Shown: positions 13,549-25,642 of the stretch, piece by piece
Numbering within the stretch: the first letter of the stretch is position 1
How the letters are laid out: each line of letters begins with the position of its first letter
Assembly (NCBI GenBank): GCA_020744425.1
Contig: JAGMUV010000019.1
Location: 930,001 to 994,000 of the forward strand
Source: Dactylonectria macrodidyma
Lineage: Eukaryota; Ascomycota; Sordariomycetes; Hypocreales; Nectriaceae
Length of the DNA: 64,000 nt
Direction: 5' to 3'
Notes under the pieces: generated by a model
Told to the model about the DNA's origin: nothing
Database searches by the model: none
What the model saw: the letters and a program-made list of their open reading frames with translations, nothing else
Made by a program: the position numbers and the translations under genes

Positions 13549-14227
13549 TACGGCTTGACTCGTTTTGCCCTGAGCAGGGGCGTAGAATACCCACACGTTA
13601 TACACGTAGAAATTTCCATTATTTTTGTTCATTCATGTGCCTTGTTGTCTTGTATCAATGTGAAGCTCACGAGTCTAGGTCTACAACCGAGCCTGAACAA
13701 AAGATAGAACTTCAGGCCAGAAATCTCCATATACTCCCACGATTACACTACCTAAAGGCATAGGCTAGTAGTCTTGATACATGTACGTTTGTATGGAGAT
13801 ATCCTTAGGGCATAGTTAGTAGATATGTCATATTCTTCAGCTTATGAGCTACATTATGATCATATAAGGGGCTCTTCACATGATAAACTATTGAATGAAC
13901 TTGATATAAAGAGGTAAAGTCTCAGTATAAAGGTGGGAATGGACAGAAAGACTTTTGGCCTAAAACTGTACCAACTGCGAATGCGCTCGTGATGTATAAG
14001 TGCTATCATAATGTCGTTGACAAATCCATCAAACCAACAATCTAAAGAGCTATACTCCTGTTATATGCAAGTCTTCCTTATCATCCAGCACAAAACCGTC
14101 GCTATGACCACGAAATGCTTTCCTTGAACGATTAAAGTCTAACCATCGCTACACAATTTACCCTGATGCACGACTCCGTGGCCAAGAAAAACAGGCCCTC
14201 AGCATACCCTAGACAGCGCTGACTCGC
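13549..14227. other. Intergenic, convergent 3' ends
   Basis: AT-richer spacer between the 3' ends of the MFS and TRK genes. I see no gene in it; it should hold both polyadenylation regions. Confidence 0.6.
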
Positions 14228-16871
14228 TCAGTTCTCAGCCAAAGCCGACACCCTAGACCGCGGCCTCTCCAAAGCAGCATCGCTATCGTCATCCCACACG
14301 GCGTTTTCGTTGGGCAGCACAATGGCCCGATCAAGCGCATATGGTAATCCGCGGTGGCGGCCTCGCAGCATCATCGCGCAGAGGACCACCTTGCTGAATG
14401 GCGAGAACTGGCTGCAGAAGGAGGTGGACACGCCGGGATACCCGAGGCTCAGACCGACGTTTCCGCTGCGAGATGGTTAGGCGTGGATACGGAACAATAT
14501 GAGAGGGGTAAACTTGCTAGGCTGATACGACTTCGAACAAGATGGGAAACACTGTAAAGGCCTGGGAAAGGGTCAGAGAGAATGCCACACAGAGTATTCG
14601 AGGGACATACAGGGTCGTTGTTATCCATGATATGGGACGACTCCTTGACGCATATTGCGAAAATGCCCACAAAGATGAACCATAAATCGAAGCTCAGTTG
14701 GTTTCGCACATGGGTCAAGAGATACGACGCGCTACGTTCCTCTTCGTCCGAGCCGGGTTGGTACAGGCCCAGCGACCGCTCCTCGTAGGTGTTGGAGGAG
14801 CGAATGGCGATGGCGATGGGGTAGGCGGAGATGTACATCATGACGAGCAGGCTCAGTTGGACGGCCGGGTTGACGGCGGCGAGGTTGAAGCTGGCGGTGC
14901 CGGTGTGACGCGAGCTGACGGACTGGAAGATGGCGGCGGCGAGGCGCTGGCCGCCGGGCAGGTATGCGACGGCAGCGTTATCGAGGTCCAGCACGATGAT
15001 GAGGACAATGTCGACGATATTGAGCAGCATCAGGATACCCACCAGCGCCCACGTCGGCCCGCTCGGGAACAGCAGTGTGTAGCAGCGCCGCGGGTGGTTG
15101 AGCAGAAACGAGAGGGGTTCCTGGATCGATGAGCGTCGCGGGGCCAGCTTCGACATGGTCCAGATGAGGAGCCGCAGGAAGATGGGGTAGAAGGTGTGGC
15201 CCGCGAGCGCGCTGAAGCTCATCATGAGCATCGGCGCCGGGGCGTCGTTGAATGAGATCATCGAGTCTGGGGTCAGCGTAAAGCCCAGGTTGCTGGTCAT
15301 TGTCTGTGCCGTGTAGAATGCCCTGGGAGGGTGAGATGATGAGCGGGTTGAATAATCTGGGGTCATATATCAGAACTCACCACCAGTTTTTGTTCTGACC
15401 GCATTCTTCGATGTAATCAGAATACTTGGGATTGGCGTACTGGATCCAACCTAGCAGGAGGATAAACCCAAAGATATGAATCCCAAAGAAGTAAGCTGCA
15501 CGCATTAGCAAAATGTCCCGATGTAACTAGATCCTTGACCCTTACAGAGCACAATCTTGAGCAACAGCTTCAAGCTCCTGTACTCGATGCCGCCTAACTG
15601 CTCGCGATCGTCCGACGTCATGTTATGGAACACAGAGTTGCGTCCAACCGTCACCTCGCGCGACAGCTGCGGGAAGTCGCCCATGGCCTGCGTGGGCCGT
15701 GGCGAGCCCAGAGACGGCCGGCGCTCCTTGCGGGACTCGGTGTGGCCGAGGATGAACATGGACGAGGCCATGACGGCGACGCGGTCCATGGACCGGGCCT
15801 CGGACAAGAGCGGTCCGTCGAGTCGGCGCCGGCGGAGCGTCGGGTGCTCCGCCGTGCTCGCTCTCACGATCGGTTCGATGCGGAGGTCTGATGTGGTGAG
15901 TATGAAGCTGAGTTGCGGTTGTGAGGGGGTGAGGATACCTTCTCGGCTTACACGGCCATCTCTGAGCTCGACAAGCGGTTGTCCTAGTTTCGCGTAAGCT
16001 TCTATTAAGACACCATGCCAGGGACACTAGTTGCCTTACCTTGGTCGCGATCGCGAGGACCGGGAATATACAGCGCCGCATCTCGTCTTGGATGAAGGTT
16101 CGTCGAAGGATCAAACGTAATGCGCGGCTCTAGTTCAGGCTGATTCTTCTCGTCGCTGACAACTGAAAGCTGCTCCTCCAGCGACTGTGCCGAACTCGCC
16201 ACATTTTGGGGTTTTGTTTGATCTCCTTCTGACGCCTTGCATCCGTCGTTACCAGTCGCAGTAACCAGGGTGGGCTGGTCTTCCAGAGGCGTTGTTGTGG
16301 GGGCGGACTTGGTGCCCACCTCGAGATCACCGTCTTGGGGACGCTGCGACGGTTGTCGAAGATGAGGAGCTTTTGGGCAGAGGGATGATCAGTGATTGAG
16401 CATGAAAGATATGTCGAATGTAGAGTGGGAAAATACCTGCTTGTGTGAGGTGCTTCTGAAACCACCAGAGCCGCACTACAACAACGATAATATTGACAAA
16501 CGCAAGGTTGGTTAACATAGGCACAAAGTACATAAACAGCTGCTGATAGGTCTTGAGAAGCTTCAGGTCGACCCTATTGGGCGTCGCATCCTGTCAGTTG
16601 CTGCCGCCGACTCGGGGGGATTGGTACCTTGCCACTCACGTATTTAGCCCCGACTCAGTTGAGGAGCTGACCCCGAAGAAGTAGCTGTCGACGGCACTCA
16701 GGTTGCCGTATGGGTATAGGACGGCCAGGCCCATGAGGCCCATGATAACGATGTACACATCTGCACGCCAAGGTTATTCTTAGCCATATTACCCGGCAGT
16801 TGGAGGAGCATCGCGTCGGGGCGCTGCAACTTACAATGCAGGGTCACAAAGTTGAGTGAGGGCCGCCACAT
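14228..16871 (-). CDS. trk: TRK-family potassium transporter
   Basis: Nine exons (minus): 16835-16871, 16640-16760, 16437-16573, 16040-16369, 15546-15983, 15381-15495, 14611-15322, 14518-14561, 14228-14465; 723 aa with all phases matching. It is a plasma-membrane K+ uptake transporter of the SKT/HKT class with four M1-P-M2 repeats. Pore-loop motifs are visible in order: SSSTESGLNT, TSNLGFTLTPDSM, ALAGHTFYPIFLR and AYGNVGLSLGYP, each with its filter glycine. A long Arg/Ser-rich cytosolic loop (about residues 100-330) with ALYIPGPRDRDQG and VGRNSVFHNMTSDDREQLGGIEYRSL is typical of fungal TRKs. The third motif has His where Asn is usual, and intron 8 is GC-AG. The very short first exon encodes MWRPSLNFVTLHY, matching the start of the family. 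The gene is divergent from the AT-hook gene. Confidence 0.93.
14466..14517 (-). other. GC-AG intron in the TRK gene
   Basis: Between the exon ending SAY and the exon beginning GNVGLSLGYP the donor reads GCAAGT and the acceptor CTCGCAG, 52 nt. No nearby GT donor keeps the frame: using GTTTAC three bases further on creates an immediate stop. Joining at the GC donor restores the fourth pore-loop motif. Confidence 0.85.
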
Positions 16872-18661
16872 GGTTAGTGCTTTCGGTAAGGCACTGGTAG
16901 TCGGCCCAGAATTGCCTCGTCGAGCAGGTTCGTGACGAGGGAATGGGGTCGCTCGCAGTGCCGTGTTCCGAGCCTCAATCTATAGTTAAGGGCAGTAGGA
17001 TGGATATGGAAAGACAAAAGACAGGTAGGGTGGCCCATGAGCGAATTAATGCCAAGCCATCCAAGCCACGGCGGCAGTCATGGGATGGGGGAACTTGGAA
17101 GTGGTGCATCATCTGAACTAGCGGTCCATCTTAACACAACCGCGGTACCGCAACACGGTAGCTTTCTGACGAGGGAACTCGCCCTTGTCATTGCCGCGTT
17201 AAGAATTGACAAAAGTTGGTCTTCCCCCCCTTGCGTAATCAGCCGAGACCAGGGACATGGTTGGATGCATGGATCGGCATCTGATGCCCTCGATGGCCGA
17301 CAACAGCCGGTCGCCCATCCCCCGGTGATGTTTATTGTTGCGCCGGAATGGCGGTGGACGAGACGAAAGAAAGACAGCAGGAGGCCTCGCCATTCCCGTT
17401 TAGGCCGTCTGAGAAAATGACCAGTCGAAAGGGGCGGACCGACGCCATGTGAGCTGACGACACTGGCTGGTTGACTGGGCCGGATCAACCGCCTTGATAC
17501 GGAGGACTCCGTCATTGTTTGATTAGACGGCTATCGCTGGTGGTGATGGTGGTGGCTGTGCTGGATGGGACCAGAGACGACCCCGACCCTGGACCCTCTC
17601 GAGGCCATCAATCGACCAATTGACGAGTCGAATCTGGGGATGTAAGACGAATCAATTAAGCCTCGAGATAAGCTTTGTTTTCCTTTGACATCGGGTTTTT
17701 AGTGAACTGTCTAGTTTGTCGGAAGTTTTAAAAGGGCGTGCGACGTCATTCGGCAATTCCCCCTTTTCATCTGGTTCAGTCTCACTTCCAATCGAAATCG
17801 AAGAATTGGGGACTGATGAGGCAAGCCAACATGCTCGAGACAGAATTGACAAAAGAATATCTAGCCCACTTCCGCACCGTCGACCGAGTTATTTCGCAAC
17901 CAAACTTTTACAAACCCCCCCTAGGTAGTCAATCGCGCAGAGCGACAATTTGGCTTGCATCCAAGGGAAGAAATCACCATCAATTTGCTTCTTCCACCAA
18001 CTTCGACTCATTCGGTTCTCTAAAGGATAAGGAATAACTAAATTATAGATTAAAACTAAACTAACACATGTAAGTATTGTGCTAAATTATATTAAGGCAT
18101 GATAATTTATGTTCTAGAATCACCTACAAAGACATAAGTGGATGTTTTATCGTGTGTGCTGTTCTTCTCCCCGCAGAGGTAAGTTCCTTACAAACAAAGC
18201 TACGGCCAACGACTACGAGTGACTTGCTTCAAATCTTGAATAAAGTGGGTTTGTGTGCTAACGAAGCTGTAACGGGTGCTGCACACTTTAACCCCACCCG
18301 CAGAGCATGAAGCTGGAATGTTGTATATTCTTAAAAACATTGTTTCAATTTGAACGGGCCGCATGCAAACTTACAATGACGACGAATAAGGCAAGACTGG
18401 TGTCTAACTAGATGAAGCTCCTTCCATGTTGCTTCCGTGAATCTGCCTTGGTGCCTTGCACGTGACGTGATGTCACTTTCTTGGCGCTGCGCTCCAATTA
18501 ACTGTTTCCGTCCCACTAAAACGCGCATGCTCGTGAGACGCTGGTTGGGAAGGTACGTGCTTTGCTGCGACGCGTCGAGTGCATCAGCTTCGATCTTTCA
18601 TCATCATCATCACACCTAAGCTCGCGACACGTGCTAGAAGCCTGCGCATCGTTATCTCGCC
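16872..18661. other. Divergent intergenic region (TRK / AT-hook gene)
   Basis: No gene seen. It contains the promoters of both divergent genes and copy A of a dispersed AT-rich repeat. A short CAT-type microsatellite sits at 18599-18613, about 50 bp before the AT-hook ATG. Confidence 0.55.
17960..18160 (+). repeat. Dispersed AT-rich repeat, copy A
   Basis: About 200 bp that aligns by eye to copies at 28110-28315 and 48375-48580. Shared blocks, in order: a GAAGAAA-CACC/CACA box, CAATTTGCTTCTTC, an ACTCATTCGGTTCTC block equivalent to ACTAAACCCGTTTGCTC, an AT core with ATAACTAAATTAT, and a terminal GTGGATGTTTTATCG block. No coding capacity. Confidence 0.65.
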
Positions 18662-20908
18662 ATGAACTTCGGGTTCTCGAGCGATGCCTCTGGCTCGTCG
18701 TCCAATTGGATGAACTTTGGGCGCACGCCTCAGCGCAACTTAAGCGCAACATCGCCGCAGCCCGTTACCGCGAGCCCCAACGGTCCTAGCGACCCGAACC
18801 GTGATGACACTTCGTTTGCGGAGTCGTATCGTCCCGAGACTTCGCCGCTCTTCAACCCAATGTTCTTACCTCGTTCCGACCCGCCAGAAGAGACATCGTC
18901 AACCCTGTTGACCTCGGGCCCCGCCCTAGGCTGGGACTGGAACCGCGATGCAGTTGCGGCTGAGCCTAACATCAGTCAGTCGGCGCCCTTGGCTCACGAC
19001 GCGCGCGGGCGGAGTCTCGATTTATCTACGGAATTAGACGATGCGAACGCGCAGGAGAAGCCTGACGCCCATGTTCCTGTTGATACCAGGGAATCATCGC
19101 CTCTTCAATCAGCTGCGCGATCAGCGAATGACGAGACCCCTCAGGCGCAATCTACCGAAACAGCCGAGCCTGACACAGCCGATGCAGGAGAGCCTGGCGA
19201 GGTCCAGGCACAGGCAGACCATCTAGGACTTGGCGTTGCGATAACAGAAGAGGACAGTGTTCCCGAAGAGGCGGCTCACGATGGAGCAAAGCAATCGCAG
19301 GACGATGCGCTGGTGACCGAGGAACGTATACCCGCGACGATGTCCTCAGAATCGCCCTCGCGTGCCTCATCAATCCCAAACGAAATTTCAAAGCCCGATG
19401 CCGAGCCTATGGTTGTTGACTCTGAGCCTACCGCCCTCAACAACATTGGAGCCTCTCCCAACCAACAGGACGAAGCTGACAATCTTGCACCTCCTTCAAC
19501 CGTCAAGCGAGTCCGACGCAATGCCAGCGACATGTTGAACGAAGCCGCAGAGTCTGTCGTCAAAAACATTGAGGGTCCCCGCAAGCGCCTGTCGTTTGTT
19601 CCGTTTTCCCCGGTTGTCAAGCCGACCATTGTTTCATCCGCAAAGAAGCGTGCACGCAAGTCGATGCCAGCTAGAATCGACGCTGAGACACCCAGGAAAC
19701 GCGGCCGTCCGAGGAAGAGCGATGCTATTGCTACCCCAGCCACGACTGGGAAAAGCGCAACCAAGAGAGGGCGACCCAGGAAATCAGAAGCGACACCAGC
19801 AAAGTCTCCCCTCAAACGCGTCCAATCGAGTTCTTCGGCGACTCCAAACAGGGTTGGTCGCCCACGCAAGTCAGCAGCTGAGGTTCTCTCGGCAACACCT
19901 TCGGAAACTCCCAAGAGACGTGGTCGCCCACCCAAGGAGATTCTTCCGCCCTCATCGGCGAAACCCGTGGTGAAGCAAGCGGCGACCACACGCGTTGGTC
20001 GATCAGCCAAATCGGCCGAGGACACTGTTCCTGCGAAGCGTACACGTACTGTTCAACCTCGTGTTGCGCCGTCTCCTGCGAAGCGAGGCCGGCCTACCAG
20101 AAAGGCTGCAGCGGCAGCCTCGAAGCCTGCGCCAGCTAAACCTGCGGCACGAGGTCGTCGTGCCGCTGTACAGTCTGAGAGTAAAGATAAGGCGGCAGCC
20201 GCAACCAATGGCGACGCACCCAAAAGACGCGGGCGTCCCCCAAAGAACGCGACCGCGTCAGAAGCGAAGCAGTCGGCCACGAAACCCGAAACGAAGAAGC
20301 GTGGGCGTAGTGCAACAGCGAAAGAGGATGCACCCGCTCCAGCCTCGAGAAAGCGTGGTAGAGCGGCCCAGGCCGCCGCTGAAGAAGTCGTTCCACCTGC
20401 AACCAAGACACGAGGGCGCCCAAAGCGCTCTGAGCCTGCGGTCGATGCATCTGAACCTCCCACTAAGAAACAACGAACCACACGAGCAGCCAAGGAGCCG
20501 GAAGCCCCCGTACGACGCACAGGACGTGGCGCGACAAAGGATGTCGCCGAGAATGCCTCGACAACCACAGCCAAAAAGCCAACACGCTCAAAGCCCGAGG
20601 TTGCTCCAGTGGTAGCTGATCCTCCCAAGACCAAAACCCGTAGTCGTGGCGCTGCAAAGCAGGAGACGGACGAGCCTGCGCCGAAGCCTCGCGGCCGCGC
20701 CGCTGCCAAGTCGGAGAAGGATGAGCCCGCTCCGAAGCCCCGTGGCCGCGCCGCCAAGTCCGGCAAGGGTGAACTCCCAAGCACTAAAGTTGCGGCCGAG
20801 ACGGAGCCGCCAAAGCGAGGGAGAGGTCGCGGCGCTGCTCCGACCGGCGTCGTCAAGAAGACAGCGGCAACAGCTGCGCCGCGACGTGCCTTGAGGTCTA
20901 GAGGGTAG
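18662..20908 (+). CDS. AT-hook array protein
   Basis: Single exon, 748 aa. The N-terminal half (about 1-330) is acidic, Ser/Pro/Glu-rich and apparently disordered. From about residue 345 to the end there are roughly 16 AT-hook or AT-hook-like cores in a Lys/Arg/Pro/Ala-rich matrix. Full hooks include KRGRPRK, RVGRPRK and KRRGRPPK (twice); weaker forms are KRGRSAT, RKRGRAA, TRGRPKR and KPRGRAA. AT hooks bind the minor groove of AT-rich DNA, so a chromatin or architectural nuclear role is likely. No catalytic or other folded domain is visible. The start is the only ATG before a long open frame, close behind a CAT microsatellite. Large minus-strand frames beneath it are compositional shadows. 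It is convergent with the AAA ATPase. Confidence 0.85.
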   Translation: MNFGFSSDASGSSSNWMNFGRTPQRNLSATSPQPVTASPNGPSDPNRDDTSFAESYRPETSPLFNPMFLPRSDPPEETSSTLLTSGPALGWDWNRDAVAAEPNISQSAPLAHDARGRSLDLSTELDDANAQEKPDAHVPVDTRESSPLQSAARSANDETPQAQSTETAEPDTADAGEPGEVQAQADHLGLGVAITEEDSVPEEAAHDGAKQSQDDALVTEERIPATMSSESPSRASSIPNEISKPDAEPMVVDSEPTALNNIGASPNQQDEADNLAPPSTVKRVRRNASDMLNEAAESVVKNIEGPRKRLSFVPFSPVVKPTIVSSAKKRARKSMPARIDAETPRKRGRPRKSDAIATPATTGKSATKRGRPRKSEATPAKSPLKRVQSSSSATPNRVGRPRKSAAEVLSATPSETPKRRGRPPKEILPPSSAKPVVKQAATTRVGRSAKSAEDTVPAKRTRTVQPRVAPSPAKRGRPTRKAAAAASKPAPAKPAARGRRAAVQSESKDKAAAATNGDAPKRRGRPPKNATASEAKQSATKPETKKRGRSATAKEDAPAPASRKRGRAAQAAAEEVVPPATKTRGRPKRSEPAVDASEPPTKKQRTTRAAKEPEAPVRRTGRGATKDVAENASTTTAKKPTRSKPEVAPVVADPPKTKTRSRGAAKQETDEPAPKPRGRAAAKSEKDEPAPKPRGRAAKSGKGELPSTKVAAETEPPKRGRGRGAAPTGVVKKTAATAAPRRALRSRG

Positions 20909-21589
20909 GGGTCTAAAGTGAGGGGACTCAGTGATGTAATGACAATGCGTAGGAAGGCGTTGGGGTGTGGGTCTGATATCGCATTGGAGGGATGGCATCG
21001 GAGGCGGCACGGTATTTGTCCAAGGCCACGACTCGCTAATTAGGGGGAATATATATCAATTACTGTTAGGAATATGACATGGGTTTTCATTGAGGCTCAA
21101 GATTTGCTGAACGGGATCTTCATCGATGGTCATGACACTGGCGGCGTCCATGGTGAGAGGGTTCTTCTGGACCTATCTTCCTTGAGGCGTACTTGCATAT
21201 ACGTGAGATTTAACTTGAAGAAGGAAGATGGTGTGGACAATGTGACTGCATAAACCCAAAAATCCAGGTTCATTGATCCATCCATTCACTATTGCCAATT
21301 CAGACAAGATTAAGACGGTTGTCGCTGAGAAGCTTGGAACTTGCGAGTCAAGGCTATCAATGAGCACTTGTTATGGCCCTTATTTAACTGGGTATTTTAC
21401 GATAAGGTAGGAGATGCATAACTAAATCAGTTGCAGAGTTGGCTGTGAGAGCGTTTCCAAGGAAATACTAGAGAAGAGGCAATGTGCGCTGGTCACACCC
21501 AGCTGCCCAACACAGACCCTGGGTAAGACATGCTGTCATCCCGCAAGTTTGTTCTTCTTCACCAAGAGTACCAATACTAAAAAACGAGG
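20909..21589. other. Intergenic, convergent 3' ends
   Basis: Spacer between the 3' ends of the AT-hook gene and the AAA ATPase gene. I see no gene in it. Confidence 0.6.
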
Positions 21590-23837
21590 TCATTCGTACA
21601 ACTCCTTGTCGACGTCGCCGTCCTTGGACGCGTGCGGGCTCGTCACCTTGATGCCGCTCTCCATCCGCCCGAGCGACATGACGTAGTCCTTCTGGTTGCA
21701 CCAGCTGCGCACCATTTTGACGGCGTTCTTGATCTCGCGGCCGTTAAGCTGCCACAGCGCGAGCTCGGCGATGTCCTCGTCGTCAATGGGCCGGTCCATC
21801 GCCGCCGGAGCAGCCTGCTTCTCCTCGGCCGTACCGTCCGTCACGTCCGTCACGCGCGCCGGCTCTGGCAGCCGCTGCAGGAACTTGCGCCAGACGCTCT
21901 CGCGGGCGTCGCGGGCGAGGGCCGGGAAGAGCAGGTGGAGGCTGACACGGCTGCGGAAGGCGGTGTCGACGGTGTGGTACAGGTTGGTGGTGAGGAAGAT
22001 GATCCCCCGGAAGTACTCGAGCTCGCGCAGGAAGATGCTGACGAGCTCGTTGCGGTGGATGTCGTTGGGGTTGCGCTCGGCCATGAAGACGTCGGCCTCG
22101 TCGAGCAGCACCACGGCGTCCCAGTCCGTCGCCATCTCGAAGACGCGCTTGATATTGGCCCCCAGCGTCGACGCGCTGATGCCCAAGTCCTCGGCCTGCA
22201 GGTAGAACAGCGGCCGGTGCGTCTTGTCCGCCACCGCCTCCGCCGTCAGCGTCTTGCCTGTGCCGGGCGGGCCCGACAGCAGCATGATGAGGCCCTGGCC
22301 CTTGCCGACGATGACGTCGTCCATGACCCCCTGGCTGTTGTTTTTGAGGTTGTGGTTCTCGACAAAGGAAAGGACGAGGTCCTTTTGCTGTTCGTCGTAG
22401 ACGAGGTGGGAGAAGGCTTGGTCGTTCCAGACCATGGGTTCAATATCTTCGATGTAGAATTGGACTAACGCGGTCTTCTGTTAGCATGCGTGCAGTCCAG
22501 TTATGCATGACATACTCACCCCAATACTTGTTCTTGAGGGCGTATCCTCCAATCATGTCGGACATGAATGCGAGTTCCTCGGGCTTCTCGAGCATCTCCT
22601 TCTTGTTCCTCAACTGCATCTTCTCACTTAACCGCTTCTTCTGAGTGCCTGGCGTCTTCTTTTCCGCAGGCTCTTCCTCCTCAACGACGTCAATATCCCC
22701 GATTCGTCGGGTACGTAATCGATTTCTCTCCGTCTCCGGGTCCTTGTTTTCTCGCTTGCCCATGGTGAGGTGATACTTGTTGTATCCCACGACGTCGATG
22801 AGGACGCGGCCTTCGACGTTGTGCTTCTCGACTTCGCAGTTCCCTGCGTCGCGCAGGGCGATTCCGGTGTAGCAGCTGTACTTGAGACCTTGCAGATCAA
22901 GGACCTTCTTGCCTCGGGCAATGAGGCGCTTCATGATGCTCTCGCGCTCTGAGTGGAACTCGAGGGGGTATATGCGCTGCTCGCGGATGGGTTTGTTGCC
23001 GTTGAACTCCGGGAGAAGGAGGGTCTTGTTTTGCCAGACAAACTCCTCGCCGTTAAATGTCATGACCTTTCCCTTAATGACGAGAAAGGTGCCCTCGCCC
23101 TTACTCATGTACGCAGTATCCTCGACCTTGCATAGGGACTCGGAGTTAAGGCCATAGTTATAGACAGTAGACCCGCGAGGGAAGAGCGTCCAGGCCGTTT
23201 TGAAGTCAATCAGACCCTCTTGGAGGAGATGGCGTCTCTTGCTCCTTAACTCGCTAAACATGTCGTCGAGTATCCTCAGAAACAGCTGTAGAAAGCCTTT
23301 AAGAGGCTGGTCGGCCGCGGTCTGACGGTACAGGTCCTTGATATCATCCTGGCAAAACCACAGGGGCCGAAACGGCGCCGAGAAGGTGGCAGTGCCGTGG
23401 ACATCGAGGAACACGTTCTCCTTCTTCAGGATAGGCTCGAGGGCAGCCACCAGCATGGGGTTCTGGACCTCAACCATGTGGTACTTGAGGGCGAAGCGGC
23501 CAGCAACGCACGGCTTGTCGAGGTTCTTGATCTTGTAGACCTTGATGGCGACGCGGTCCTGGGCGCGAGCGGCAGACTTGGAGAGCTGCTTGGGCGGGTA
23601 GTCGACCCAGTCATACGAGGGAGGTGAAGAGTTACGGCCCTCAAAGAAGGTCTTGATGGTGGTGTCGGAGCCGAACGTGGGGTCCTTGGGGGGCTCAGTG
23701 TTTTTCACATCGTCTTCAGAGGTCGTTGAGTCTAGATCGACGGGCTTGTCGAGGGTAGACGGAGGATGGCGGACCTTGCATCGCCATTTCCAGACAAAGT
23801 CGGAGACGGACTCACGACCCGAGCTGTAGATGGTCAT
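21590..23837 (-). CDS. AAA-domain ATPase (fungal DUF7025-AAA type)
   Basis: Two exons (minus): 22520-23837 and 21590-22464; the 55-nt intron has GTGAGT, a GCTAAC branch site and TTAG; 730 aa. The C-terminal third is a single AAA module: Walker A GPPGTGKT at about residues 504-511, Walker B VVLLDEAD at about 557-564, a sensor-1 region IIFLTTN, and an arginine-finger-like segment FRSRVSLHL. The N-terminal 430 residues match the arrangement of large fungal AAA proteins with a conserved N-terminal domain (YNYGLNSESL, EFHSERESIMKRLIARGKK), followed by a charged Glu/Lys linker and then the segment containing the intron. The cellular role is not established. It may remodel protein complexes or sit at mitochondria or ribosomes, but nothing here decides this. 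Confidence 0.88.
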
Positions 23838-25642
23838 GATGACAGAGTGAAGCTTATGAGATTGCTGTCTGATGTAAGAGTGAGAAGTGGTAGGTGAGAT
23901 GTGACAACGTGGATGTTTAGGCTTTGTTAAACGAGAGGCTGCAACAAGAGGGTTGGCATGAGAAGAGTGAAGAAGTAATGGGATGGGAATGAGGCCGAAT
24001 AAATAAACTTGGATGCCGAGGGCAGTGCGGTTCGAGCGTCAAGCCTCGTCAACAACAACCCTCGACGTTTAAGCCCCGACGCTCAAGCCTCCTATCGCAA
24101 TGGCTAATAACTTGCACTATAATGGTCTGATCAACAGCCTGAAAACTTGGGCTACAAACCAATGCGTGTCCTTGTCGTCCTGTGTGCGGGGGCGTCAGCC
24201 TGGCGACCAGGACGACAGGCTGTAGGACTCTCTCGTGTCGCCAATGAGAAGGCTGTTGTTGCCTGGCAAGGACACAACGAGGCGTTTTCTCAGCTCCAAG
24301 CCGGGGTGACTCAAAGCGCATTTTCACATCCTATAGTACCTACATCCGGCTTGCTGGGGTTTTCATCGCGACTCGGCGAGCCATCGCACAGAGCCCTTGC
24401 TTTTGCGATGCTCGAGTGGCGCGCCATGGTGCGCGACGGAGCAGGACATGGCGCAGGCAGATTCGCAGGCTTTCTCAACTGAAGACTGACTGATTCAAGT
24501 GCGGGGCATGCCATTTTTACGTGTATTTGATTCAGTGCATAGCATGGAAGATACTTGATCGGCAAAACAAAGCCTCGTTTAGTGACGGTAAAAATCGTCA
24601 TCTTGCTTCAACCTCGTCTGAGTTGGATGTGAGGTCAATGGATCAGGCTTGATGCACGGCTTTGACGCATGCAAAGTGGCCCCCCATTTGGAAATCCCGC
24701 TCGGCAGTCCACAGGCACCTCCACAGTCCTGGAGGACTCGTCCCCACCGTCCGATCCACTAGATCACCGCTAAAGCCACAGGGGGCCAGTAGCGAGTGGG
24801 CAGGCGTTTTTTGGTCCCTCAGCCCCTGCCCCTCTTGCCGGTGGTGGTGGATGCCTCCCGCTAGCTGCATCAAGCTCCCCCGCAAGGCAACCCAGTGATG
24901 CTTTCATGTGTTAAGACATCAGCCTACCCTCCGGGGCAAGAAGATACGGCACACAAATGACGCTTGTTGAGCAATACAGAACGAGCAAATAACGAGAGTA
25001 ATAGCATCTCTAGATTTAAGAACAAAATGTTCATAAAAAAGAGTATATGGCTACTAAAACAACGTATAAATCTATTCACAAAGACGCAGAGAAAGTCAAT
25101 GCTATATGACGTGTAGACCTAATGCTTTTCTGCCGCCTTTGCCTACCAATGATAGAACCCGCTTTCAACTTGATCTCAGGGGATAATATGGCCAATTTCC
25201 CCCGCGATCAACAGGCAGTATGATTTCTTCTACAGTGGGCCGAATGGGTCTAGTATGTCTAACTGCATTGAAGTTTAGATGTGTGCAATCCTCATCAGTC
25301 CTACTACTGTAGTGACACATACAAGCTGTCAGACTTCTGCCTCCCTAGGCTAGATGGGCATTAGACCTAAGACAGAAACGTCGATATCCTGAATCGGACT
25401 ATTGGGATCATAAAAAAAAAAACTAGCGTGCCATCAAAAGACCTCACTCCCGTCATGACCATGGCATATTGTAATCGTACTCATTCCGTTCCGTCGGTCG
25501 TCAAGCCTGTCTACTGGTGTAGGGTAAGCGACTCAACGACCCCACCACCATCGTAAAATATGCTCCACAGTTCTCCAAGGTGCATGCAGTAAACAAGGGC
25601 ACAAGACCTAACCTACGACCTCGTTTCTCAACAACCAAACGC
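23838..25642. other. Intergenic region upstream of the AAA ATPase
   Basis: No supported coding gene. It holds the AAA ATPase promoter (AATAAATAAA-like AT box near 24000) and a mostly featureless stretch up to the tRNA-Phe gene, with a poly-A run near 25415. Confidence 0.5.

Noticed and set aside
15860..15983. Extra intron in the TRK cytosolic loop (GTGTAAGC donor, CATCAG acceptor)
   Set aside because: The sequence is open in frame straight through (DGRVSREGILTPSQPQLSF), and the total codon count is integral without an intron.
19276..20856. Two long minus-strand frames (249 and 267 aa) under the AT-hook gene
   Set aside because: They are antisense shadows of the repetitive Lys/Arg/Pro/Ala-coding sequence. 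They have no domains and mirror the plus-strand repeats.
21632..22468. 278-aa plus-strand frame opposite the AAA ATPase
   Set aside because: It is a shadow of a GC-rich coding exon. The minus strand has Walker motifs and a matching intron.
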